A DNA stretch of 64,000 bases, taken from contig CM059186.1 of the NCBI GenBank assembly GCA_030323885.1, forward strand, positions 151,998,407-152,062,406, in the 5' to 3' direction. Numbering within the stretch: the stretch's first letter is position 1; each line of letters opens with the position of its first letter. The DNA is from Branchipolynoe longqiensis (lineage: Eukaryota; Annelida; Polychaeta; Phyllodocida; Polynoidae). Below, piece by piece: positions 11,501 to 24,600 of the stretch. Both the position numbers and the translations under genes were made by a program. The notes below the pieces were generated by a model. It searched no databases. It saw only the letters and a program-made list of their open reading frames with translations, and was not told the DNA's origin.

Positions 11501-14500
11501 ATTGATTGATTGAGGCAGTCAGGGTTTGCGCAATAAAATTCTGGTAGCTGTTCTCTCCCACCGTGTTTTACACATAGCATCAACACATTGACTGACATGG
11601 CATAAAATCCCCATCACTCACTCACTTTAATGCTTAAGTTCCCTCTTCTACAGGATATACAACATAAAGAACGGGAAGCAGAAGAAGTCCTACAAGGGCG
11701 CCCAGGGCGATGATGGCACGCTGATCAAGGTGCAGCTGGACCCGTCAGGCGGCTATGTGGCGACGAGCTGCTCCAACAAGACGCTCGCCATCATGGACTT
11801 CTTCACCGGAGAGTGCGTCTCCACCATGTTCGGGCACTCAGAGCTGGTTACTGGAGTCCGCTTTACAAACGACCTGAAGCACCTGATCTCCGTGTCCGCA
11901 GACGGGTAGGTGGTACAGTGGATTAAACTTAAAAGCGCGTCACCGCAAAGATGGGAGTTGGTATATACAGTATAATGGAGTTGGTTCGTCCTACTCGAGC
12001 ATTGGAACTGAAAGAACCGGAGTGTCAGTTCCGCCTTTTATTCCCCCTGAGAGGTCAGCATGTGTCACAGGCTTTTAAATAGCATGCCCTTGTCGGGCTG
12101 AGGTCATGCAGTAGGGGAGCGTGTACGGAATTACCTGACCGCACTATACCAGCTTTGCTTTGTTTATGTGGTCAGCTGTGGGACAGTAATTAGCCGGTAG
12201 ATAACGGGGTGGCTACATTCTGGGTGACTTTGTGCAGGGTCATTACTCGGCTTAGACATTACATGATTCAAAGGTACCTCGTCTAAACAAAATTTAAAAT
12301 AGAAAGGTCACAAGACATTGCTTGAAAGAGTGAAAGTTTAGTGTTCATATTATTATGAGAGCAGCATGAGGTGTAAATTGTGCTGTGGCAGGTGGGAATA
12401 ACCCCAAAGTGGCTGAACCAGTTACCTGTGATGTTGTGGTGTGTTGTGTAATAACCATGTGATATTATGTAACATCAGGAGACATTGTGATGTGTTATGT
12501 AACACCATGTGATGTTCTGGTGTGTTGTGTAACACCATATGACATCGTTATGGTGTGTTATGTAACATTATTGTGGTGTATGCGTAACACCATGTGGCAT
12601 TGCTTCGTCTAGGTGCATCTTCATCTGGCGGCTGCCCATAGAGTTCACGCAGCACATGACCGCTCGGATGGTGGACCTGGGAAAGATGTCGAAAGACCAG
12701 CTGCCCACCAACGTGGACCCCCGGTAAGTCAAAGCGCTGCAGCAGACAGAATGTTACTGTGCGCTACTTTGATACAGTGATACTTTCTGCTCGGCTGAAT
12801 GACACGGGTGCCATTTGAAGTCGGCAGAATATACTCATCGAATAGCAAAATAGCGCTGTACAGGTGCAATAAAAAAGACATGATCGTAGACGATGTAAGA
12901 TTCATAATTGTCCCTGTGGATAGATAATGGCAGTGCTTTCAAATGGGCCCAGCAATTGGCTTCGACCCATTTGAAATCACTGGCCACCCACTTCAGCTAT
13001 TAAATCGTGTAGTTTGTTTACAGAATGTTCTGTAATCGGCCCAAGTGGAGTTAAACAGGGAATTCTTTGAATCAGACGCTTCAAGCTGCATAGTCTGATG
13101 AAAGCATCAGATTTTCAAAACCAAAATAATTATCTAGATTTTATTCTATATATCCAACTTAAATACTGGTGCACTCGTTTAATAATGTCTTGTGGTATAG
13201 AAGGAAATAATAATAATAATAATAATATTAATAATAGTCAATTTATTATAACCTGTTACTGCTGAATGGTATGACATCAGAATTGTTATGTGTGTGGCAA
13301 AATCAATTTAGCATGCTTTCATTTCAAATATCGCCAACGTTAGCCATTTATAGTCAAAGTTACTTCAAACTAAAGTAATGTAAAGTAAAGTAGTTTAAAA
13401 TGATCAACGTAATATATTTATCTAAAATAATTGTGGACATTCAAAGCCATCGGACTGTACAACTTTAATCTGCTTCCGGTCAGGTCTGTAATCCAACTCA
13501 CAGCCGGCCCACCTCAGCCATAGATCAGCTTATATCGATCTGCACTGGTAGCCAGGAACCCGGCTTATCTCGTCCTATTGATCTTTGAACAGCACTGACT
13601 TAGTCAGTCACTCCTTTACCTCAGAAGTGCCATCTACTGTATATACACACCCTCTACCTCCTACCAATAATTCCCATAATGCACTTAGACGAGGCCATGA
13701 CACCTGCGTCTTAGAACGAGTCCTGCCCTACTTCAATACTTGTTTACACATAATGGACTGCCACCTGTAGGAGAGGGACCTTCGTTGTGAACCCGACAAT
13801 CTCCAAGTCGATGGGGCATCTCGACAGCAACGAGAACAAGGTGGCGAGTCACACCCTCGGCTTCCGCCAGGTGGAGCCACCCGGAGATAAGGTGGACAGC
13901 GGTGCTTCGGAAAGCAGCAAGATGGAGTACCGAGTCAGCATGGGCCAGCTGCCTGCCTGGGCCAAGCGCACGGTGAGCGAAACTGCCTCGATGTATTTAA
14001 CCCGCATTATGGTCTTTGTTTATTTGTATAAATTGTGTGTTGATTCCTGTGTTCTCATTATTCACCTCCTTGCGTTATGGTCTTTTTTCATTTGTTTGAA
14101 TGATGTGTTGATTCCCATGTCCTCATCATTGCCCGTCCTTGTGTTATGGTCTTTGTTTATTTGTATGAATCGTGTGTTGATATCTGTGTCATCATCACTG
14201 CCCTTCCCTGCATTATGATCTTTGTTTATTTATCAGGGTTCCCAGGGATACTTAAAAAGTTTAAAATTGATTAGTTAATTTTCAATACCTTGAAAAGTCT
14301 TAAATATATAAACTTTTCTGTGAAAGGTCTAAAAAAGGTCTTAAATTGGATTTGACCACTACAATATTTTTGTAGGATATAGCAGACCCGTTATATCACA
14401 GAGTAGCCTGGGCAGTGAAGTGATCGTCCACATAGAGATCCATACATTGCATCATCTTGCTCATTTCTGTTTTTGTTTAATTAAATATGTGTGTTACATT

Positions 14501-17500
14501 TGCCGCAAAAATAAGTCTTAAATAGTATGAAAATGAATATTAAAAAGTCTGAACTGTGATTGGCTTATAGGTGCAGGAATCTTGTTTATATAAATTTTGT
14601 GTTGATTCCTGTGTCATCATCATTGCCCGTCCCTGCATTATGGTCTTTGTTTATTTGTATAAATTGTGTGTTGATTCCTGTGTACTCATCATTGCCCGTC
14701 CCTGCATTATGGTTTTGTTTATTTGTATAAAATGTGTGTTGATTCATGTGTCATTATCATTGCCCGTCCCTGTGTTACGGTCTTTGTTTATTTGTATAAA
14801 CTGTGTGTTGATTCCTGTGTCATCATCATTGCCCGTCCCTGCAGGCTCCTGCCCAGGAGGCGACTTCGAAGAGTGAAGAGTTGAATAGCCCGGCCGGACC
14901 ACGTGGTCGGTGGGCTCAGCGCATCGATAACCAGGGCATCATCATGAAGTCAATGCTTGACGAGAACAATGCCATCCAACTATCGCTTGCAGGAGCTATG
15001 GGTCAGTCCAAGCGGTTATATAGTTTTCAGGGATCTTTGTATTTTCACAGATTTCTCCTTGATATTTGATATTCTAAAAATATTTTTGCATTTGGGTTTC
15101 CACGAAAAATTGTGGACAGCCTCTCATTGGTTTAGCACTGCTAGAGAATCATGGGAAAAGTATGCCTATTTTGTGAGGGGTAGATGGTGGTAGTCGGAGA
15201 TGACTCGTGCTTAATCAACAACAATGTTTAAGCGAGTGGTACAGGCAAGAGGCTGAGAAATGACAGCTGAATAGGCCAGGTGGCAGCACCAGGCAAGGGG
15301 GCGGGGAGCCCATCCAGCCCGACTGAGTTGTTAAGTGTCTGTAGTTGTGAGTGTCAGACATGGTGCAGCAGGGGTACACTTTAGAGGATAGTCAGTTTAC
15401 GGATAATTATACTCGTATAATGCTTATACAGCACATAAATAAAAAGCAAACAAAATGATGTGCATTTTGACCTTTGCTGACCTGTGTGCTTCAGACCGGC
15501 GGCGCTACACAGTGGAACAGGACTCGATACAGGAGCAGATTAAGGCCATGCGTGACAACATCAAACCCGACAAGGTGCGCACACAAGGGACATTCACAAA
15601 TTATGTCATGGTGAGGGGGTGGGTGGGTGGGTGGGTGATCCTACAAAGCATGACATGTGGGTGGATGAGGGCGGGGCTAGAGTGATCATTACGTAGCAAT
15701 TAAAATAAATATGTACAGTATAAACACTTATACACATTCAGGGTCTGTATGGGACCTGGAGAGTTTTGAAAAGCCTTGAACATCATTTGCCACATTTCAA
15801 GGCATTGAAAAGCCTTGAATTTAACCTATTTTGGGTAATTAGTCTTGAAAAGTCATGAATTCCATTGAACTGTCCCCACTGATCTAAATTGGTCTGAAAT
15901 CGCCATTCACCATTGTTCTTTTTTCCTCTATTCACATGAAAATAGTCTTGAATTTGTATCAAAAACAGCCTGAAAAGCCTTGAAATAGCCTTGAATTCCA
16001 TATCTTCATATGTGTACGGACCTTGCACATTATTAAATGTGTCAGCGTCTGTTTTTGTATTGTATTCACTAACCTTGCTATGACTAGTAATGGAGGTGGC
16101 GCAACCGTGACCTGGAGGTCAGTTGTCTGCTATCAATCACCAAACTGCGCTTTCTACTCCAGCACCTGGCCGGCTATCCTCTCACTCGACCATTAAATAT
16201 GTCTGACCATGCGCATTCTTGTGTCCTTCGCCAGCCTGTGCCGATCATCACAGACGACGATGAGACGAACAAGGACGATGACGATGACGACGAGTTCTGC
16301 TGCACACGCGAACAAATTGAGAAGCGCCTGGTCAACGGCAGCGATCCTCTCCGCAAGGTACTCCCAGCCTCTGGGCCTCATTCTCTGCTTCCTTTGTTGT
16401 GCCCGAAGCGAGGCCAAGAACAACTTTTTAGTCTCTTTTGAATTCTTTTGTAGTAAACATTTTTATTCATCCAAATAGTCTTTCTTCAGTGCTATGTCCA
16501 ATTTCAGTTATTTTCCCTATTTATTTTTACATTAAAAAAAATTATAAAGCTAGCTAAGTGCAATGCATTGTCATTGCATTCCGCTGACTAAGAGGCTGTG
16601 GTGTGTCTAGTCGGGATCAGGCATTCCATGTGTGTGTGCGCGTGCGCGTGTGTGTTAGTATGGAGGTGGTGATTCACGTGGATTTCTATGAAAGGTTGTA
16701 TGGGTACAGTTTTCGTTTAGGTAAAATGCTAAGGGAAGTGTGAGTGTTGGACAGGTTGTTACAGTACAACCCTGTTAAACCAAGCTCGGCTAAACCAGAC
16801 GATCGGTTAATCCAAACTTTTTTTGGTGGCCCAGCAAAATACTAAAGTCGGTTAATGCAAATTATCGGTTAATCCAACCAAAATTGTCAGGCCCCAGGCC
16901 ACTTCCGGTATGGTTAAACCAAACTTTCATGTGGTTATAAGGTCATCTGAGACTTCAAGTTTGGTTTAATGGGGTTTTACTGTATACACAATAGTCCCAC
17001 ACTACCTCAGATAGACTCTGTGAACATGTTAGTCTCACACTACCTCAGATAGACTGAACAGGTTGTTGTACACGATAGTCCCACAGTACCTCAGATAGAC
17101 TGAACAGGTTGTTATACACAATAGTCCCACACTATCCCAGATAGACCCTGTGAAGAGGTTGTTATACACGATTCCCACACTACCTCAAATAGACTGAACA
17201 GGTTGTTATATACGATAGTCCGACACTACCTCAGATAGACTCTGTGAACAGGTTGTTATACATGATAATCCCAAATACCTCAGATAGACTCTGTGAACAG
17301 GTTGTTATACATGATAATCCCACAATACCTCAGATAGACTCTGTGAACAGGTTGTTATACACGATAGTCCCACAATACCTCAGATAGACTCTGGAACAGG
17401 TTGTTATACACGGTAGTCCCACACTACCCCAGATAGAATCTGTGAACAGGTTGTTATACACGATAGTCCCACACTACCCCAGATAGACTCTGTGAACAGG

Positions 17501-20500
17501 TTGTTATACATGATAGTCCCACACCACCTCAGATAGACTGAACAGGTTGTTATAGACAATAGTCCCACACTACCTCAGATAGACTCTGTGAACAGGTTTA
17601 TACACGATAGTCCCACACTACCCCAGATAGACTCTGTGAACAGTTTGTTATACATGATAGTCCCACACTACCTCAGATAGACTGAACAGGTTGTTATAGA
17701 CAATAGTCCCACACTACCTCAGATAGACTCTGTGAACAGGTTGTTATACACGATAGTCCCACAATACCTCAGATAGACTCTGGAACAGGTTGTTATACAC
17801 GGTAGTCCCACACTACCCCAGATAGAATCTGTGAACAGGTTGTTATACACGATAGTCCCACACTACCTCAGATAGACTCTGTGAACAGTTTGTTATACAT
17901 GATAGTCCCACACCACCTCAGATAGACTGAACAGGTTGTTATAGACAATAGTCCCACACTACCTCAGATAGACTCTGTGAACAGGTTTATACACGATAGT
18001 CCCACACTACCCCAGATAGACTCTGTGAACAGGTTGTTGTACATAAAGGCGCTGTACTACCAACGTTGACTCTGTGAACAGGTTGTTTTACACAATAGTC
18101 CCACACCACCCCAGATGTACTTATTCTGTGAACAGGTTGTTATACATGATAGTCCCACACCACCTCAGATAGACTGAACAGGTTGTTATAGACAATAGTC
18201 CCACACTACCTTAGATAGACTCTGTGAACAGGTTGTTATACACGATAGTCCCACACTACCCCAGATAGACTCTGTGAACAGGTTGTTATACATGATAGTC
18301 CCACACCACCTCAGATAGACTGAACAGGTTGTTATAGACAATAGTCCCACACTACCTCAGATAGACTCTGTGAACAGGTTGTTGTACATAAAAGCGCTGT
18401 ACTACCAATGTTGACTCTGTGAACAGGTTGTTTTACACAATAGTCCCACACCACCCCAGATGTACTTATTCTGTGAACAGGTTGTTTTACACGTTACCTC
18501 ATTACCACCCCAGATGGACTCTGTGAATACGGCTCGGCGTGGCAGTGACGACCCTTACAACCCCCACCAGCCGCAGTTGAAGATGGGCTCCATCGACCTG
18601 CTGCTGGAAGAAGGAGACGACGATGAGGACGACGATGAGGAGGACTCCGACCAGAAGGAAGTCATTTACTTCCTGCCCGGGGAGGATGGGTCCGAGTCCT
18701 CAGATACTATCGCAAGGTTAGCGTCTTATATCACGCATGCACGTCAACTCTGAAACTATTGGAGAATTGGAATTTAAAACAGGTGCACCTCGCAGATCCT
18801 CAGACACTATCACAAGGTTAGCATCTCACATTGGGCATGCGCGTCACCTCTGAAACTATGGGAGAATGAGGATTTAAAACAGGCACGCTTTGCAGATTCT
18901 TGGTTAGAGTGCATATGTGGGTGTGTAAGGGGTAAATTTATCCCTAGCAATAGAATATTGTGGTGATCCAAAGCTGCTGGAAATTCTACAGAGTATCAAC
19001 ACCTGTACCTAGGTGCCGCTAGTAAAACATTTCCAGAGAAAGCAAGGACAAGGAACAGTGGAATGAGGAAAACCAATTTGTTCGCGATTGAAATATCTCA
19101 TGCGTAATCATCAAATGTAACAACAAATTAGCTTACTTGCTGTGCTGTGATACAACCTATAGGATTTTAAATTTTATGGGAAACAGATTTTGGGTTCCAT
19201 GCGCAGGGCTCATGAGAACCAATCGGTAATGAATTTGTTATTCCGTGAAACAGGTGATGGGAACCGAGTCGTGATGGGAAACACAATTTCGGTTCCATTG
19301 TTTTTCCAGCACGGTAACGCCACGTTATCGGAAACGATCGTTACCGTGAAATCCTGTTTGATGTCTGCCCTTCAATGGTTTGTGCAAGAGTTGTTTCTTT
19401 GCACTTTCAGCTCGTTCCGGGTATATGAGGGCGACACGACCTCATACAAAGATGCCGGTAAGTCAAGTGTGGCAATGTCATTGGATGACCCTGTAGTGAC
19501 CTTGAGGTTTATACCCAAGGTCTGCTGATTGACTGCTAGGTGGTCTGTTGGGCTGGTAGCCCCTTTTTTACTACGGCGCTGGTCTTCGGTTGTTGGGGAT
19601 AGACGCGTGGTTAGAACATCCGCTGCTCATGTGCCAGGTCGTAGGTTCGAACCCTGATATAATCAGATACAAACTATTTGTAACAACCGTTTTTTGGAAC
19701 ACTTTTATTTGTATCAAACTTTTCTTTGTAACAAACTTTTATTTGTAACACAAACTTTTATTTGTAACACTTTTATTTGTAACAAGCTTTTATTGGTAAC
19801 AAGCCTTTATATGTAACAATCTTTTCTTTGTAACAGACTTTTATTTGTAGTAAACTTTTATTTGTCGCCACTTCGCTTGGCACCCGCCATTGCTCCGATA
19901 GGGCAAGGAATGGTTGATTAGCTAAGTGTTGGGATAAGAATACCTCAAATGTTTCTAGAACATAAAACTAGGTAGTCCAACGTGCTCGCAAACACGGTCC
20001 GCTTAGCTGAGGTAACCTTGTTTTAGTGACTTTTCATTGATCTTGGGTGTTTGTGATTTAATTTCAATAAGAAATATCTTTAAAAAAAGATTCCATGTCT
20101 TGTCTTCATGACTTTTATTATTTTGATTATACTCTGAAAAGCATATAAATTAATCTTAGTCCAAAAAGTACCTCCTGACACCAATTTACCTAAAGACCGA
20201 TTTCCATGGATATTTTGTTGTCAGGTATGACTTTCATCTCGACAAGCGTCGTTATATTAAACCGAGACATCCACATTTTATACACAATGTTCAAAATTCA
20301 ATACAGTGAACCCCCGATTTAACACACCTCGATTTGAGGCGAATTCGGATATAACGCGATGAGTTATTGGAACCGGAATTCTTTAATTCAAAGGTAATTC
20401 AGTAAACTAAACCCAGTTTTTGCATAACCCCGCTGTTTTCGCGATGACATTTTATGGACCCCAATATTGAGATTTCACTGTATATAAAACTAACAGTATA

Positions 20501-21647
20501 AACTAGGTCTTAAAGTATGGTATGTATACTTAGAACATTTTCTAGCATTTAAAAATTGATTTCCCCCTCCCCCTCGTTTTAAAGCAGCATAGTTTGTGTA
20601 TTGTACTGTCACGTGATTTGTACTTGGAATAGCCTTGGTTGGCAAAACAAAACAGATGGGTGCCGTTTTTCATGGGAACCAGTAGATCAATAGATTTTTA
20701 TAATTTTCAAACTGAGGAAAACGGTCAAATGCACTGAATTTCAGTTCCTTATGATTTTGAAGATGTGTGCCTGCCCAATACTTCCAAAGCATTGCGAATA
20801 AATAAATAAAACCTAGAGATTACGAACCGTAACCCAACTACAACTAGCGATCTGTGGTAATTATAATACACGGATTATACAGAGAACAAATGTGAGTAAT
20901 CTGAAATGAACATCCTGGTGAATTTAAAATAAGATATCTAAATCTACCGACCGTGGGACCGACTTTAGGTGGTCCATTTAGGGAGGTGGTCGGTTTAGAG
21001 TTATAATAACCTTACAATGGTATTTTTTGGACCCAAATAAAGCGATCGATATAGGGGAGTGGTCGATCTGTGGAGGGATCGGTATAGAGAGGTTTTACTG
21101 TAGAGCCAGATCAGGAAAACCCTATTTTTGACAAACTTGCAAGCTGGCTAACGTACTGAATCAGTGGTAAATAGATAAGCATAAATAAATCAATACAAAT
21201 TATAGAACTCTAACCAAGATGCTAATACTATCGGCTATGCTTAGTCTTGCTGATTATTTCAACCAACCAGCCGATGTGCATTTGTTGGCAATCTATGATG
21301 TAAACAACAATACTCAAGGTGTCTATATAGGTGTGTGGCAGTATTGTGTGGATGTATGGATGTGTGTATGTATATGTATATGTGTGTATGTTTGTATTTA
21401 TGTGTATGTATATATATGTGGGTGGCAGTATTGTGTGTGTGTATGGATGTGTGTGTGTATATATGTGTGTATGTTTGTATATATGTGTATGTATATATGT
21501 GTGTGTGGCAGTATTGTGTCTATGTATGGATGTGTATGTATGTGTACATGTATATATGTTTGTATCTATGTCTGTATATATGTGTGTGTGGCAGTATTGT
21601 GTGTATGTATATGTGTGGATGTATGTATCTATGTGTATATATATATA

Positions 21648-21683
<36 letters not shown>

Positions 21684-24600
21684 AGACTTTACAGGTGTCT
21701 TGTCTTTGTGTTTATTGCCTGCCTCATTAGGATCCACTAAAGGTAAGGTGAATTATGCCCGATGTAGCGCCGTGGATTCCATGTACTGTTGTCTTTCACG
21801 TCTAGACCAGCTTGTACCATTCAGTATTAGATCACGTGATGTGGTAGACCAATAGATAACGCCCCACCCATCCCTCATGATGTTTGTATCTGTATATTGT
21901 AATTAGTCGTGGTAGCATTGGATGCTCTGAATTCTCTGTCAGATACAGTTAATGCCGCTCTATTGAAGTCTAGTCACCAAGTGTCAGACCACCATGTAAT
22001 TCCGGGCTTTAACTGGCCCGACAAGATAGTACTCAAATCTGGATAGTGGTGTGCGAGGCAAGGATGGGGATGGGGCTGGAACTATTTTATCTTGTTGTCT
22101 CAGCTGATTGAGAGAGAGAAGTTAACTGGACCCTGACAGTTTTCCTTGTTAAAGCTGGGCCTTGCTCCTGGCAAAATCACTCAGATGGTGATGTAATAAT
22201 GTAATACGTAAATAAGCGCCTACCCATGATTCGCGCCCTGCTAGCTTTAGCTTAGCAAGCATATGGTTCCGAGATGCAGAGGCTTTATCCTCCCAGCTGT
22301 TTGTACCTTTATATTGTAATTATGCGCTGTTGCATTGGATGCATTGAATTCTCTGTCAGATACAGCTAATGCTGCTCTATTGAAGTCTAGTTCCGCCATG
22401 TAGCAGTGCCTTAATGCCTGGCTTTAACTGGCCCGACAAGATAGTACTCAAATCTGGGTAGTGGTGTATGAGGCAAGGGTGGGAAGGGGCGGAGAGCTAT
22501 TTTATGTTGTTGTCTCACCTGATTGAGAGAGAGAATGTGCCATCACTGAAATATGAATATGCCATCACTGAAATAAATAAATCTAAGCTAAATAAGCTGC
22601 CCCTCAAGTTGGGTGTTGATGGGGTAAGTAACGCTTACCCAGAGTAGACCGGAGAGATGGCGATAAGAATCAGACCCTGTCTTGTGTAATCGGGAAATCT
22701 GTTAAAAGTGGAGCATCAGGCCCTACACGCAGATGCAGTAGATACCGTAGATACCGTAGATACAGTAGATTACAATGTAGGCGTCGTGCAGTATGTTGTA
22801 CGGTGAGACCTAGCCTCGCTCTGAATGCAGCCAATCACAGCCTTTGTATCAGTCGGCTTATGGCGTCCTCTTTCTGTACTTAGTCTGTTAGTAGTCTTTA
22901 CTCTATGTCTTTTCCTGGTTCATGTAAGTTCTGTGTGGTCAATGTGCAATTTTAAAATAAATAGATCACGGATGAGAATTTCCCGCCCATCAGTGGTTTC
23001 CCCGCCCTTTTAGGTCTGACCTGTTCTCATCCCTGATAAATATATCACCTGTATGGAAAGTCAGAGTTCAATATACCGTACATTGTTGGAAGGGAAGGTG
23101 AATGGCAGCAGAGGGAGAGGGAGACCAAGAACATCATGGTTTACAAATATTTCACAGTGGACAGGCTTGAATTATTCAGAACAGCACACCATCGGGACAA
23201 GTGGAGAACCATTGCATCCAACCCTCGACTAGAGTACGGAACTATTGATTGATTGATGCAAAGTCTGCCATAGCATATCTTGAAGAGGCGCTCGTGAGGT
23301 CTTAAAGAAAAATGATCAAATTTAGCTTGGCGTAGTTGATGCATGTCCCCTTTCCTCTGATGACAGTACTTGGAAGAGAATGTAGATTTTGTTTCAAGCT
23401 TTTAAATCGCTGCGCCTCATGATTATACCACACAAAAAACAAAATACGTAGATCTCTGTACACGTGGGATTGAGAGTGGAGTACCGTATGCTGCCGTGTA
23501 TGCACTAAAAAACAAAACAAAACTAGAAGAAAATGGACTTGCAGGTGCTGGCAGCCTGGTTTCGCAGTGGGGGGAGGGGGCAGCACTATAAAGTCGCCAT
23601 GAATGCTTACTGTCACAAGACCGATTTATCGGTGCCGTTTCAATGCTGCAGGTTTGCAGCCTGTAACCGAAAGGTTACAAACAACCAGTCAAGTCAAGTA
23701 CTGTCACAAGTCGGTACCTATCCTGTCATGACCTTAGATGTTGCCAGGACGTAAACCACACTTCCGGTTATTTCTCTTGCAGAGTCTGAGGGCACGGACC
23801 CTCATTCCCTTTCAGACGAGGAGTCTGCGCCGCCCACCCCTACCACGCCACGTGACCCCATCAAGGACTTCATGTCTGAGGCGGAGCGGGTAGGTTGTCT
23901 GTCTTTTTAATTATGGGGGGGGGGGGTAAAAATGCATGATCAGTTTATTTTGAGTTTTGATCCCATTATCACTATACATACGTTCGTTATATTTGTTATG
24001 TTTATTTACACTTCGCATCTTATACAGTGAATCAACCATCTCATCATCTCATCCATAAATAGTTCATATGCACCATAATTGTTAAGGCCGGAAGACCAGT
24101 GCCTTCGTGCGGAAAAAGGATATTTATTACTCAACTGGAATTTTTAAAAAATTATAAAAAAACTGAAAGATCCTTGAAAGTCCTTGAATTTGATGTGTCA
24201 AAATGGGTATGAACCCTGAAGGTGTATAGTTTGAGGAAAGCATGATATTTTCTAAACCAAACCACTTACCTTGATTTGATTCTGCACATTCAACTTCGAT
24301 CATCATCATGCTGTCGGTCACGATGCGACAAAGACTGCTTTCATTACTTGACTGCCGCTCTCCATTTAGCTCTCTGCTGGGAGAGTGATGTCCATGAGTC
24401 GGTCATTTCATGAAACCTGCCTGCAAAAGTGTTGAAGTGCTGCTGGCTTTTGCAAGTTACCAGCAGCACTCTCTCGGGGAGCAAATAGAGGTTTCACACC
24501 GGCAAGAACATGTCAAGACAGGTGCAAAACTATTTGTCCCTGCAGTGGCTGGTCGGGAGATGTTGGGAGTTCCATACATCAACCGCCCTTAATGCTGCCA

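Noticed and set aside
21219..21740. Cys/Val-rich and Thr/His-rich frames on both strands
   Set aside because: Translation of a GT/ATGT tandem repeat.
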